Positions 1 to 9,841 of a DNA stretch of 64,000 nucleotides are shown in pieces. Every line of letters begins with the position of its first letter. Position 1 is the stretch's first letter. Origin of the DNA: Prorocentrum cordatum (lineage: Eukaryota > Sar > Dinophyceae > Prorocentrales > Prorocentraceae); the NCBI GenBank assembly GCA_963575745.1, contig CAUYUJ010016491.1:142501-206500 (forward strand), written 5' to 3'. The position numbers and the translations under genes were made by a program. Below the pieces are notes generated by a model. It ran no database searches. It was not told the DNA's origin and was given only the letters and a program-made list of their open reading frames with translations.

Positions 1-390
1 ATGGATTTTTGGTGCGGGAGTGTCACGCTTCCCACAGCACAGCCCTCCAAACCCAAGAAACCCAGGGCACTCTGAAGGCGAGCAGGGTGTTTCCTGGCAT
101 GGCCCCCCACTGTACAGCTAGAGATTTGTCACTGCACCGACGTTGCAGACGTGCTGTGGCGGATTTGTTCGCGGATTTATGTAAATGCAAAGCCCCGAAA
201 CGGCGAATGAACAACGAAGTGAATTTCGGGTGGATTTGTTTTCTAGTCTTCATTCCTGGCCGAAAAAAGTCCGGCCAAAATCCATACCGAAATCCGGAAC
301 GAAATTCTCCAGGACACTCCCGGCCCATCCCACCGTTGTCTGAGCGACATCCGCTCTGCGATGTTGGCGCCACGCGAGATTGACGGGGCC
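1..390. other. Unrecognised sequence, no gene seen
   Basis: Short overlapping open frames occur on both strands but none has a recognisable domain or consistent codon bias. I see no repeat shared with the rest of the window. Confidence 0.4.
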
Positions 391-556
391 ATGGCACACA
401 CAAATAGGTAGACACAGATAATAGGATTCCCCAATATTTTCCCATATTTCCTGGGTGTCTGTCTTCCCCCCCCCACTTCCCATATTTTCGCATATTTTCC
501 TGGGAGTCGACGATTGATCGTGCCTATGTGCTTTCTTTCCGCTCCTGAGAGCATGG
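391..556 (+). repeat. Interspersed repeat family P, copy 1
   Basis: An AT-rich block in GC-rich surroundings. It starts near ACACACAAATA, contains CCCATATTTTC-type runs and a poly-C tract before ACTTCCCA, and ends with TCGACGATT followed by a TGTG-rich segment. Copies with the same order of motifs lie at 36431-36600 and 54890-55041. Function unknown. Confidence 0.75.
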
Positions 557-580
557 GGGGGCGCATCCCCTGCAGCGTGT

Positions 581-750
581 TGAGCAGGGGCCGACCGTCC
601 CGGCATTCCTATAGGCCTGCCACGACAAGTTCTTAGAACCCAAAAACGCTCCAAGAACCAAAACAGTGTTCTTAGAGCATAACCCGACGTGATAAAACGA
701 GACAGCCCCAGCAAAGACATGTTCTGAGAACATTTCGTGCAGACCACGAA
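581..750 (+). repeat. Interspersed repeat family A, copy 1
   Basis: Begins TGAGCAGGGGCCGACCGTCC. Direct-orientation copies start at 16991 and 38291. The family carries several near-palindromic GTTCTNAGAAC words spaced along about 170 bp and a shared GTGATAAAAC segment. This copy loses similarity after ACCACGA. No coding potential. Confidence 0.8.
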
Positions 751-775
751 TCGGGAGCGGCCATGCGGGGGGTGT

Positions 776-1147
776 CCAAGAGAGGGGGGGTGCAAATCAT
801 GACCGGCGGCACGTGCGCAGCCCAGCGGGGGGGGCCAGGGACGTAATGAAACGAGAAGAGGCGCCACGAGACCTGGGGAAATACCATGGCCCCCGCCATG
901 ATATCCCCCCTCCCTAGTCTTATGTCGGGCGTGTCCCCCTACAGGGGGATCTTCGACGAAAAATAGAACATACCCAACAAAAATCAAAACATAGTCCACA
1001 AATAGTCTGGGGACTATTTGTTTAGCATTTTTTGTTCTTTTTTGAATCTCTTTGTGGTATTTTCTATGTTTCGTCGAAAATCCCCCTGTAGGGGGACACG
1101 CCCGACATAACCCTAGTCGTCACCTCCCTTTGCCGCCCCCGAACAGA
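776..1147 (+). repeat. Interspersed repeat family B, copy 1, split by a family C insertion
   Basis: The block with GACCGGCGGCACGTGCGC, GAAGAGGCGCCA and the palindromic CATGGCCCCCGCCATG-like core recurs at 35865-36033, 38862-39031 and 57247-57402. In this copy the block stops at CCCTAGTC (912-919), is interrupted by the 191-bp element at 920-1110, and resumes with the same CCCTAGTC (1111-1118) and the usual tail CCTTTGCCGCCCCCGA. Confidence 0.8.
920..1110. mobile_element. Family C palindromic MITE with 8-bp target duplication
   Basis: The 191-bp element starts TTATGTCGGGCG and ends CGCCCGACATAA. The outer ~54 bp arms are near-perfect reverse complements, and the centre (CAAATAGT / ACTATTTG) is also self-complementary, so the whole element can fold. 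It is bounded by the 8-bp direct repeat CCCTAGTC. The same host repeat (family B) at 35865-36033 lacks the insertion, which supports transposition. It encodes no protein. An 8-bp duplication is usual for hAT and P superfamilies, but these termini do not match a hAT consensus that I know, so superfamily is undecided. Confidence 0.85.
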
Positions 1148-1406
1148 GGGCTCTTAGAACCTTGTTCGGCAGGGCTGCAGGCGAGCCACTCGCCATCGCT
1201 CGTACGTCCATTCCCTGTGGTTTGTTGTGTTTTTTATGGTTTCGTGCGTGGCTTTTTTCGCCAAATGATCAAGGATGCTCCTCGATGGCCCTCGCCGAAG
1301 GAAAAATGCACACGCCCGAGCGATGCCAAGTAGTCATCACCCCCCTCTTTGCCGCCCACGAACAGAGGGTCCTCAGAACCTTGTTTGGCAGGGCTGCAGG
1401 CGAGAA
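1113..1406 (+). repeat. Direct duplication flanking a family M element
   Basis: A segment of about 73 bp running from TAGTC through TTTGCCGCCC, CAGAGGG and TTGTTCGGCAGGGCTGCAGG occurs at 1113-1186 and again, slightly diverged, at 1333-1406. The family M element (1192-1327) lies between the copies. A shorter version of the 3' half recurs at 1650-1680. Confidence 0.7.
1192..1327. mobile_element. Family M MITE-like element, copy 1
   Basis: Terminal inverted repeats of about 16 bp (GCCATCGCTCGTACGT at the left, ACGCCCGAGCGATGCC at the right) enclose a 136-bp element with the internal words CGCCAAATGATCAA and GATGGCCCTCGCCGA. Copies occur at 26413-26542 and 39361-39486, and a diverged one at 4721-4850. 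Non-coding; presumed non-autonomous. Confidence 0.75.
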
Positions 1407-1650
1407 GGAGGAGGAGGCGGAGGAGGAGGAGGAGGGAAGAGGAGGAGGAGGAAAAAGGAGGGAGAGGAGGAGGAGAGAAGGAGGAGGAGGAGAGGAGGAG
1501 GAGGAGGAGAGGAGGAGAAAGAGGAGGAGGAGGAGGAGGAGGGAGGAGGAGGAGGAGGAGGGAGGAGGGAGAGGAGGAGGAGGAGGAAGGAGGAGGAGGA
1601 GGAGAGGAGAGGAGGAGGAGGAGGGGAAGAGGAAAGAGGAGGAGGAGGAC
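1404..1650 (+). repeat. Polypurine (GGA)n tract
   Basis: About 245 bp of GGA units with AGA, GAGA and GGGA interruptions. Every frame is open and reads poly-Arg, poly-Glu or poly-Gly, which is a property of the repeat and not a gene. It faces the TCC tract at 1797-2210, so the two could pair. Confidence 0.95.
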
Positions 1651-1796
1651 TCTTAGCACCTTGTTCGGCAGGGCCGCCCGCGAGGCGAGACGCCTCGCGG
1701 CTGCCTGCGCGCGTGGCTCCTCGCCAGAACGGCAGGGCCACGGGGCGCTCTCGCCGGGCCCGTCGGCCGGGGCTACTTCCCCGCACGGGTGAGGCA
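1651..1796. other. GC-rich island between opposed GGA and TCC tracts
   Basis: It contains GAGGCGAGACGCCTCGC, a short hairpin, and reads open on both strands with high GC at third positions. No domain is recognised. It would be the loop if the flanking purine and pyrimidine tracts paired. Confidence 0.4.
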
Positions 1797-2210
1797 CCCT
1801 CCTCCTTCTCCTCCTTCCTCGTTCCTCCGCCTCTTCCCTCCTCCTTCCCTCCTCCCTCCTCTCCTCTTTCCTCCTCCTCTTCCTCCCTTTCCTCCTCCCT
1901 CTTCCTCTTCCTCCTCCCACCTCCTCCCCTCCTCTTCTCCTCCTCCTTTCCCTTCCTCCCCCTCCCTCCCTCCTTCCTCCTCCTCCTCTTTCCTCTTCCC
2001 TCCTCCTCCTCCTCCCCTCCTCCTCTTTCCTCCTCCTTCCCTCTCCTCTCCTCTTTCCTCCTCCTCTTCCTCCTCCTCCCTCCTCCTCCTCCTCCTCTCC
2101 TCCTCCTCTTCCCCTCCTCCCTCCTGTTTTTTCTTCCTCCTCCTCCTCCTCCTCCTTCCTCCTCCTCCTCCTCCTCCTCCGCCTCCTCCTGATTCTTTCG
2201 ACCGAGCGTG
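1797..2210 (+). repeat. Polypyrimidine (TCC)n tract
   Basis: About 410 bp of CTCCTCCTT-type sequence, one of the longest such tracts here. It is the reverse complement in composition of 1404-1650. Open frames reading poly-Ser/Pro/Leu are artefacts. Confidence 0.95.
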
Positions 2211-2300
2211 GGCCATGGCTCCTCCTCCTCTTCCTGTGTAGGGAACCATGTAGGGACCTTTGATGCGAGGAGTACCCCCAGAGAGTTCTCATACATTCCA

Positions 2301-2491
2301 TGACGAACGAACAACACACACCCACACCCATAAGGGCGGTCGTTGGGAGCTGGACTCGCTCTGGGTATGGGTGCGGGTTGTCGGACCCTTGGGAACGCTC
2401 CCGTTCGAGCGGGGACCCCCATCCGACAACACGTACCCATAGCCCTCTCCGACCCCCCCTATGGGTATGGGTGTGTGTTGTTGGTTCGTCA
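2301..2491. mobile_element. Family S foldback element
   Basis: Arms of about 45 bp (starting TGACGAACGAAC, then a run of CACACCCA; ending with GTGTGTTGTTGGTTCGTCA) are reverse complements. Inside, GGGTGCGGGTTGTCGGA pairs with TCCGACAACACGTACCC. The flanks share TTCCA (2296-2300 and 2492-2496), or CATTCCA if the element is taken two bases shorter. Only one copy is visible in this window. Confidence 0.7.
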
Positions 2492-2711
2492 TTCCACGTT
2501 TAGCGGCAACTATTTTTTGCGCGGGCTCAGTGGCGGATTCGGGCCGAGAACAATGTTGGACAAACACTCCCCCCCCCGCGGCAGCCTCTGCTGATGCCTC
2601 CGCCGGCTTCATCGTCGACGCCCCTGTCGTCGTCATCGTACTCGTACGCTTACCCTTTCGAATCCCTACTCCTACGGCTACTACAATGGAAAGCAATTCC
2701 TCTGTCGTGCA

Positions 2712-3160
2712 GCCTCTGTCGTGTAGGGTAGCCCAGGAAACAATAGCCGATGGGGGGGAACAACTCCACAACACTAACTAACACTGCATGCAATCGTACC
2801 CAAATAAATCAACGCGCGGCAACCACCGAACCAGCTCACCACAACTATTGCGACTTATCACTGCGCACGGAGACGACGACGACTGCGACCCATCACTGCG
2901 ACCCATCACTCCGAGCGACGATGACGAAGACGACACGCCGACTCGTTTGGAAATATAGCGCATCCCTTGCAATTATTGCACAAACAAGCTCCAACGTCCT
3001 GGGTCATGCAGGATACCCCAGAAAACGTTATCCGATGGGCGGAATAGCCACACAACAATATCCAACACGGCGAACAATAGTGCGCCAATATTTACACGCG
3101 CGGCCAACACCGAACAAATTCAGCACAACAACGGCGAGCTCTTACTGCGCACCGTAAGTT
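2712..3160 (+). repeat. Diverged tandem duplication, unit about 275 bp
   Basis: The order AGCCCAGGAAACAATAGCCGATGG, ACACTAAC, ACGCGCGGCAACCACCGAAC, CACTGCGCAC from 2728 to 2868 reappears as ACCCCAGAAAACGTTATCCGATGG, ACAACAATATCC, ACGCGCGGCCAACACCGAAC, TACTGCGCACC from 3010 to 3152 with many substitutions. No gene is recognised. Confidence 0.6.
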
Positions 3161-3182
3161 TCGCGAGCTCCATGTGAAGACG

Positions 3183-3310
3183 GCAACGACGACGATCACG
3201 ACGACGGACGACAAAAGCGAGGAGACGAGGGCAACGACGATCACGACGACGACGACGACGAAGACGCCGACGGACGGTTAAGACGATCGTGACGACGAGG
3301 GCGAGGAGGG
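3183..3310 (+). repeat. Imperfect (GAC)n microsatellite
   Basis: Repeated ACGACGACGA with interruptions such as GATCACG. Simple-sequence DNA. Confidence 0.9.
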
Positions 3311-3711
3311 GAGGGCGAGGAGTAGAGGGAGGACGATTCTTCCTAGCCGAGAGCTTAAGTGTGGCGGTGCAGCATTAAACACCCACTGCGACTACATTGC
3401 ATCATCTCTAATGCACGTTGGGCTGCTCGGGGACTTCTCCCTTCTTGTCATCAGATTCATCCCTCGTTCTTATCATATCCCTATTGTCCTCTTGCTCCTC
3501 CCTGGTGCGTGTCCGGGATTGCGGAGGAGATGTGGATGAGAGGGGAGGAGAAGGGGAGAGGGTGGAGGGGGGAAAGGAAAGGGGAAGGAGGGAGGATGGC
3601 GGCAGAGGGAACAATCACAATCCGGCCGCTCCCGCCCGGCGGGTTGGGCCGTGCGAGACCTCTCTGACACAGTGTCTGGCACAGTCTTTGGCCCCCTTCT
3701 CCAGTGCCTGG
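3311..3711. other. Purine-rich spacer, no gene seen
   Basis: It contains a GGAGAGGG-rich stretch around 3530-3600 and the palindromic CGCCCGGCGGGTTGGGCC near 3635. Nothing is recognised. Confidence 0.4.
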
Positions 3712-4370
3712 TCAAAAACCTCCTGAAAGTCCCTCCGAGGGGCCCCACTCTGCCGCTGGCTCCACTCTGCCGCCGGCCCCCTTCAAGGTCTCAAACGGCC
3801 CGGGGACGACCCAAGGGCGCCCCAAGCCGGTCCAAGAGAGTCCCGAGCAGTCCAAGGAGAGCCTCCAGACGGTTCCAGATCGCTCCAAGACGCCCAAGAT
3901 GGCCTCCAGACGGCCCAAGACGCCTTCAAGACGGCCCAAGAGGGCTCCAAGAGCACCCCCAAGACAGCCCCGAGAAGCAAAAATCATTGATTTTTCAATT
4001 GTATTTGAAGGATTTTCACGTTCACGCCATTTCGGCTTACCCACGCTCCACGACGGCCCAAGAGGCCCCCAAGATCGCCCCAGGACGGCCCAACAGGCCC
4101 CCAAGACGGCCCCAAGACGGCCCAAGAGGGCCCCCAGATCGCCCAAGAGGCCCCCGGGACGGCCCAAGAGGGGCCCCAGGATGGTCCCAAGAGGAGGCCC
4201 AGAAGGGGAACCCGAATGAACATTTTGAGCTTTCGGCTCAAGAGGCCCCCAGGAGGCCCTAAGAGGCCCCCTGGAGGCCCCCAACAAACCCCAAGAGAGC
4301 CCCAAGAGGCCCCAAGAGGGCCCCAAGAGGTCTCCAAGAAGCCCCTGGGACGCCCCCAAGAGGCCCCTGG
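3712..4370 (-). repeat. Minisatellite family T, block 1 (minus orientation)
   Basis: Degenerate units of about 9-15 bp (CCCAAGACGGCC, CCCAAGAGGCCC). The reverse complement is the GTCTTGGGG / CCTCTTGGGG repeat that fills much of 6.3-13.5 kb. Because many units are multiples of three, open frames run on both strands with Gly-Pro-Ser-Trp or Pro-Lys-Arg periodicity. I do not call these genes. Confidence 0.9.
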
Positions 4371-4497
4371 AGCGTCACGACGTTCGATGCTGCGCACCAC
4401 TTCGACAAACTCCCAGGGAGCGGCCGGTGATGCGCCGCCGGCGTCCTCGATAGTATGGGATGGGGCAGGAGATTGGTAAGCGGAAGGATGGCGGGGA

Positions 4498-4600
4498 GTG
4501 ACTGGGAGGAAGAAGGAGGGGGAGGGAGGGAGGAGAGGGGGAGGAGGGGGAGGCAGGGGAACGGGGGGAGGAGGCAGGAGGAACGGGCCGAGGAAGTGAA
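4498..4600 (+). repeat. Short GGA-rich tract
   Basis: GGAGGGAGG and GGGGGAGG units. Low complexity. Confidence 0.85.
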
Positions 4601-4720
4601 AACGCGGCTGCCCGAGCCTGTCCTTGTCTTCTGCTTCGGGCAGCGGTCGCTACATCACGGGAGCGCGGGGCCGGGCGGGGTGTGGGCCCTCGGGGCGAGT
4701 GCAACGCTTGGGAGCGGGGT

Positions 4721-4850
4721 GCTCGCCGTCGCTCGGGCGTCCATTCCACGGGCATGTTTCGGCCTCGTGCGTGCACCTTTTTGCAGGATGACCTGCAACG
4801 CTCATATCGATGGTCCTCGACGGAGAAAAAACACGACGTTGAACAGCACA
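4721..4850 (+). repeat. Diverged copy of family M
   Basis: Shares GCTCG-GTCGCTCGGGCGTCCATT and the CTCGTGCGTG and GATGGTCCTCGACGGAG segments with the M copies at 1192, 26413 and 39361, but the right terminus is degraded. A further remote relative lies near 58135-58300. Confidence 0.45.
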
Positions 4851-4892
4851 CACTGTGGAGAAAAAAACTCCCAAAACTCGCGCGCGCACGCC

Positions 4893-4999
4893 CTCCACCT
4901 CGAGCTCCTCCTCGAGCTCCTGCTCCTCCTCGAGCTCCTCCTCCTCCTCCCCTCTCCTCCTCCTCTTCCTCCTCCACGTCCTCCTCCTCCTCCTCCGAC
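4893..4999 (+). repeat. TCC-rich tract with CTCGAGCTCC units
   Basis: Tandem CTCCTCGAGCTC followed by TCC units, ending at the CCTCCGACTAATG sequence. Confidence 0.85.
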
Positions 5000-5167
5000 T
5001 AATGCCGAGGGTGGGGCACGTCGCGGCGGGGGTGCGCTGCGATCGCCACGGCAGGCGCGCGCGAGCACGAGCGTGCGGGGCGGGGGGGAGCCCGCCGCAC
5101 GCACGGTCGCCACCAGCACCCCCTTCGGCCACAAAGAGGGTTGGCCGGGCAGCGACCGCTTGGCGCC
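5000..5167. other. GC-rich island between simple repeats
   Basis: About 165 bp with high GC and no stop in some frames on both strands (for example GGCAGGCGCGCGCGAGC). No domain is recognised; possibly a worn exon or simply composition. Confidence 0.3.
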
Positions 5168-5235
<68 letters not shown>

Positions 5236-5340
5236 AATATTGATGATGTGGTGGTGGTGGTGATGATGGTGATGATGGTGATGATGATGATGATGATGAT
5301 GATTATGATTATGATGGTGATGAGTATGATGATGATGATG
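5168..5340 (+). repeat. (GAT)n microsatellite
   Basis: About 170 bp of ATG units with GGT and TTA interruptions. The poly-His, poly-Ile and poly-Asp frames are artefacts. Confidence 0.98.
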
Positions 5341-5599
5341 TTCGGTCCAATCATGTACATGCATGTCTGTATGAACGAGAGGCAATGTAAACAAACTAGT
5401 GTAGTCATAACACATCAATGTACATGTAAGAAGAATGTACATGCATAGTGTACATGTAAGAAGAAGGTGCATGTACGAATAATGCACACGTAAGAATGTA
5501 CATAAAACATACGGTATGAATGAGCAAGAAATTAAAACGGCATGTACATGACTGTATGAATGTAATCATGAAAAGTGTAAGCACAAATGCAAACGTAGA

Positions 5600-5651
<52 letters not shown>

Positions 5652-5701
5652 ACCCCTATCTATACACATATATATATATATATATATCCATGTATATACA
5701 T
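5341..5701. repeat. AT-rich block with GTACATG repeats and (TA)n
   Basis: TGTACATG recurs with AAGAAG spacers between about 5350 and 5560, followed by (TA)n arrays near 5609-5648 and 5669-5687. TGTACATG is self-complementary. No gene. Confidence 0.85.
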
Positions 5702-5972
5702 CACCCCCCCGACAGGGCAGCCATGCCTAAACCAGCGGCGGTATCGCCCCCCGTGATGCCAACGTCCATGGCCTGGCCCAGGGCCCACCGCGGGCCGGGC
5801 GAGGGCGCCATGCTCAGCGCGTGGAACGCCTCGGCCCGGCGGCCCTCCGCCCAGAGGAGGAAGTACTGCTGCTGCGAGCGGGAGAACACGACGCAGAAGT
5901 CCTGCGGGGCGGGCCCACCTCGGGACCCCCGCCGACGTAGCAGTACCAGGGAGGCTCCATCTCTTCTACGCC
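5702..5972 (-). pseudogene. Coding-like fragment of unknown family
   Basis: A GC-rich segment of about 270 bp sits between AT microsatellites. On the minus strand it reads EMEPPWYCYVGGGPEVGP, then, after a shift of one base in the C-rich run near 5900, PQDFCVVFSRSQQQYFLLWA and on through MDVGITGGDTAAG to a stop at about 5702. Amino-acid composition looks protein-like and third positions are strongly G or C, unlike the flanks. I recognise no family. It may be an isolated exon, or a degraded gene with one frame break. Exon edges cannot be fixed from sequence alone. Confidence 0.4.
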
Positions 5973-5978
5973 ACATGC

Positions 5979-6080
5979 ACACATATATATATATATATAT
6001 ATACACACAAAAATACACACATATACACACTTGCAGACATGCATACATACACACATATGTGCACACATATGTTTGTATCT
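5979..6080 (+). repeat. (TA)n and (CA)n microsatellite
   Basis: ATATAT run followed by CACACA and ACATACACAC words. Confidence 0.9.
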
Positions 6081-6299
6081 ACACATGACTGCATGGGCGC
6101 CTCGCGCCATGCACCTTGGTCCTTGAGGTTCCGCATGCAGGCAAGAGGGCAATGGGGCAAAACGGAGCAATTAGCGATGGCTCGTTCTTGCCTGTTCTGG
6201 CATCGTCGTTAATAATGTTATTCGTTCTTCATCCCTCATGTTTTCTCTTCCTCTTCCTCATTCTCGCCCTGCCCTGCGAATTCGCCCCCATCTTAAGTT

Positions 6300-6865
6300 C
6301 TTTTCACGGAGGCTCATCCTAGGAGAGCCTCTTGTAAGCCTCACGAGGCGTTTAAGGGCTGGTTGGGGCCTTCTGGAAGCCTCCGGGGTTCCTTCTGGGG
6401 GCCTCTGGGGGCTTTACCAGGCCACCCTACTTCCAACCGCGGTCTCCCGGAACCACCAAGGCGGCACGATTTGGAATGATTCGGGAAGCGTTTTGGGGCC
6501 ATCTTCGGCCGTCATGAAGCTCTCTTCGGGCCCTGTTGGGCCGTCTTGGGGCTCCTCTGGAAGCCCTCTTGGTTAAGTTCGTGGCGAATCTCTGGCATCC
6601 TGGGCGGTCTCGGACGCCCGGAAGACAGAAGAAATGTTTGAAATGCCTCTTGGAGATCTTCTTTCGGTCGTGATCGGGCGTCTGATGGGTGTCTAGGGCC
6701 TCTGGGCTCTCGCGGGGCCGTTCGGCGGCCGTCCTGACCGATTTGGGCATGTTGCCTAGGCCCAGCAAGGGCTTCAGGAGCCCCGGAAAACACATGGTAC
6801 CGTCTGGAAGGGCGTCCAGGGTGCCCTGGGGACCAAGGATCTGGAGGGTCCCGTTTGGGGGCGAG
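6300..6865 (+). repeat. Minisatellite family T, block 2
   Basis: Degenerate CTTCTGGGGGCCTCTGGGG and CCGTCTTGGGGCTCC units, more diverged than in the later blocks. No gene. Confidence 0.75.
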
Positions 6866-6884
6866 GCTAGTTTATACAAATAAA

Positions 6885-7178
6885 GAGAAGGGCATCTATA
6901 TCTCTATATATATATACACATGTGAAAAATATATATGTAATAAAAAGCAGACACCCTCCGACGAACTTTGCGTGTACGTTTTGGGGAAGTGGCGGTATAG
7001 AAGGTCGCTGGCCCTCAGTGGTGATTTAGACACCGCAGCCCTCCCCTGAGCCCCAGGCACAACATATTGCAGGGTGTCTGTGTGAATATGTATATATACA
7101 TGCACAGAGATGTAAATGTGTATACATGAAAATACGTATATGTCTATGTATGTTTGTACATATATATATATATATATA
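6885..7178. repeat. AT-rich microsatellite block
   Basis: ATATATATA runs at about 6905 and 7157 with TATGTATATATACATG words between. A GC-richer core at 6955-7065 shows nothing recognisable. Confidence 0.8.
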
Positions 7179-8038
7179 CTAGAACCATCGCGCTCGCTTC
7201 GCGCGCGCTCAGGTTCTAGCCCAGGCCTGGGGGGCGCTGGACGATCTTGGACAACGATATCAAGCACAGGCGCGCGACGGCATCTGAGGAGCTTCTGGGG
7301 TGTTCCGCATGCTTCGTCAACTGGCTGTTGAAGGCACCTCTTGGGTGCTTCTTGGGGGGGCGTCTGAGGGTCCCTTGGGGGCATCGGTTCTGCAATCTGA
7401 AGCCGTCATTGGCCGTCTTGGCTGCGTGGAAGCCCGACTTGAGGCCACCTGCGGCCAGATTGAGGCAATCCGGAAGCCTCCCGGGGGCCTCCTGGAAGCA
7501 GTTTTGACGCATCGAGGGCACTCTTGGGCTATTTTAAAGCCTCTTGGACGTCTCCTAGGGGCCTCTTAGGCCCTCGGGAAGCTATTGGGGTCCTCGTCGG
7601 ACCACTTGGGGGCCTCTTGCGGCCTCCTGTGTGCCTTGTGGGGGGACCGATCTGCTGTTGGGTCGCGTTCCCCTTCTTGGGCCTCTCTTGGGGCTCTTGG
7701 GGCCCTCTCGGGCCGTCTTGGGCGCCTCAAGCACCGTCTTGGGGCCCTCGCGGGCCGTCTTGGGGGCTTGGAGGCCTCTTCCTCTATATGGGAGCGGTAT
7801 TGAAGCCTCTTGGGCCGTCTTGGAGCATCGGGATGCCAAAAGGCCGAAAACATTAAACCCGTCAAAGCCCAATCGTAAAACAATGAGTTGTGCCTCTTGG
7901 GGCCACCTTGGGAGATCTCTTGGAACCTCGTCGGCCCTCTTGGGAGCTTCTTGGGGGCCTCTTGGATCCGATTGGGGGCCTCTTGGGACTTCCCGAGAAC
8001 CTCTCGGCGTAGAAAGCTCGGATTCTCGATTCGTGTTT
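7179..8038 (+). repeat. Segmental duplication 1, copy 1
   Basis: Nearly identical to 9842-10706, with few substitutions and small indels. The left end is a hairpin: TAGAACC and GGTTCTA enclose GC-alternating CGCGCGCG arms. Most of the segment is family T minisatellite. It ends at GTGTTT (8033-8038), directly joined to duplication 2. Confidence 0.92.
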
Positions 8039-9121
8039 CCCTACTTGGGCCTCTCTTGGGGCCGTCTTGGGGCCGTCTCGGGCCGTCTTGGGCGCCTCAG
8101 GCACCGCCTTGGGGCCCTCGTGGGCCGCGCAGGGCCCTCTTGGAAGCCTCTTCGGCTATCTTGGAGCTGTCTCGGAGGCCTCTTCCTCCTCCTCGTCCCC
8201 CTCCTCCTCCTCCTCCTCCTCCTCCTCCCACTCCAACTCTCTCTCCTCCTGATCTTCCTCCTCCTCCTCCTCCTCCTGCAGCGTGTTCCGGAAGGCTCCC
8301 GCCGGAACATGCTGTGCACAAGTGCTGTCACTGCTCCCGCCACCGTGCCCTGGGTGGTGGGTCAGAGGCCTCATGGGTGTTGGTTTGGATCTCGTGGTTG
8401 GCCTGTCGGGGACGTCGTGAAGGCAGTTTCGCAGCTTCTCGGTAGCCGTTTTGGGACCGTTGTGGGGCCTCCTCGGGGCTGTTTTGTGGCCTCTTTAGGC
8501 CTCGTTTGGGCCTCCTGGGTGCCTCTTGGGGGCCTCCTGGGGCCTCTTGGGGGCTCCTTGGGGCCTCCTGGGGCACTCTTCAAGCGGGAGGGTCGAATTT
8601 TGGAGTCGTGGTCCCCCTCTTGGGCGCATCTTGGGGCCGTCTTGGGGCTCTGTTGGGCTGTCTTGGGCGACTCTGGGGCCGTCTTGGGGCCCTCTTGGGC
8701 CGTCTTGGGGCGCCCTTGGGGGCCTATTGAGCCGTCTTGGAACGTCGGACAGCCGAAAAGGCTGGCAGGCCAAAATCGTTCGAAAACCTTCGTACAATTG
8801 ACGATTTCGGCCTCTGGAAGCGCTCTGGAGAGGCGTCTTGAAGCGTCGTGGAGTGCCTTGGGGGGCCTCTCGGGCCGTCTTGGGCCTATCTTGGGCGTCC
8901 TGGAGCGGTCTTTCGGCGACTCGGGGCCCGCTTGGGCCATCTTGGGAGCCTCTGGAGGCCCTCCTAGACTATTTTGGACCTCCCCGGCCGCCCCGTCCTC
9001 CCATGGGGGGTCGGAGGCGGCGGCCTCAGAGGCCCAGGACGCGGAAACCCTGTAAAAACACACGGAAAATGAGCCCGGGTACCCCCATGGCGGCTCTTCG
9101 GCGCTCTTGGACCGTTGGAAG
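8033..9121 (+). repeat. Segmental duplication 2, copy 1
   Basis: Nearly identical to 12455-13541. It holds family T minisatellite, a TCC tract (8162-8278) that ends TCCTGCAG|CGTGTTCCGG, and a non-minisatellite stretch with GGAACATGCTGTGCACAAG. Open frames of several hundred codons run across it on both strands, but they follow the repeat periodicity and are not supported as genes. Confidence 0.92.
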
Positions 9122-9841
9122 CTTGGACCGTGATACGTATCAGACTTCTTGGGGTCTCTTGGAGGCCACCTGGAAGCCTCGAGAGCCGTCGGAAGGCTGA
9201 CTTGGGCTGCTCGGGAGCGTCTTGGGCCATCCTTTCGCATTCTGGGGGTTCCTGGGGGGCGTCTTGGGCCCTCCTGGAGCGCTGTGGAGGCTGCCGGAAA
9301 GGCTGGGGCAGCGATGCGGGGAGCGTCCCCGAGATGTGGCCATATCTTTTCAGCGCGTTCCGGGAGCATCTTCCCGGAACGCGCTCGTGGCAGGGCGCCC
9401 ACGTCCGAGGACGTTGGCATGGGAAACCGCAGCGCGTGATCATTCCAGCGCGTTCTGGCGAAGACCGTCCGGAACGCGCTTGGGCAAGCGCTGGGTTCGG
9501 GGAAGGCGAGTGGAGACCGTTCAGGCAGTTTGGGATGCTTGGGGCAAGAGGCGGAAGCCATCCTCATAAGACACGCAGTCTTCCTGGAGCCGTTTTGCAG
9601 AAAACACAGAAAAACTGAGACCCTGCAGTCGTTCCTGGAGCCGTCTTGGAGCCCTCTTGGGCTGCCCTGGAGCCTGTTGGGGCCCTCTGCGGAATGGTCT
9701 TGGAGCCCGCGCCGAGGATCTGGAAAATGTCCGGGAGCATCGCGGCGGCCTTCGAGGCCCGGGACGCCGAAACCGTGTAAAAGCACAGCGAGAATGAGCC
9801 CCGGTACTGGAGGGTCGGGCAGCTGTTTTCGGGCCCCTGGG
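9122..9841 (+). repeat. Family T minisatellite with two GCGTTCCGG hairpins
   Basis: Diverged GTCTTGGGG units on both sides of two adjacent palindromes: GCGCGTTCCGGGAG / CTTCCCGGAACGCGC at about 9354-9388 and GCGCGTTCTGG / CCGGAACGCGC at about 9447-9480. No gene. Confidence 0.7.

Noticed and set aside
1162-2440. Arg/Glu-rich and Ser/Pro-rich proteins of up to 365 codons
   Set aside because: They are translations of the GGA and TCC tracts.
4999-5487. His/Ile-rich or Asp-rich proteins
   Set aside because: Translation of the GAT microsatellite.
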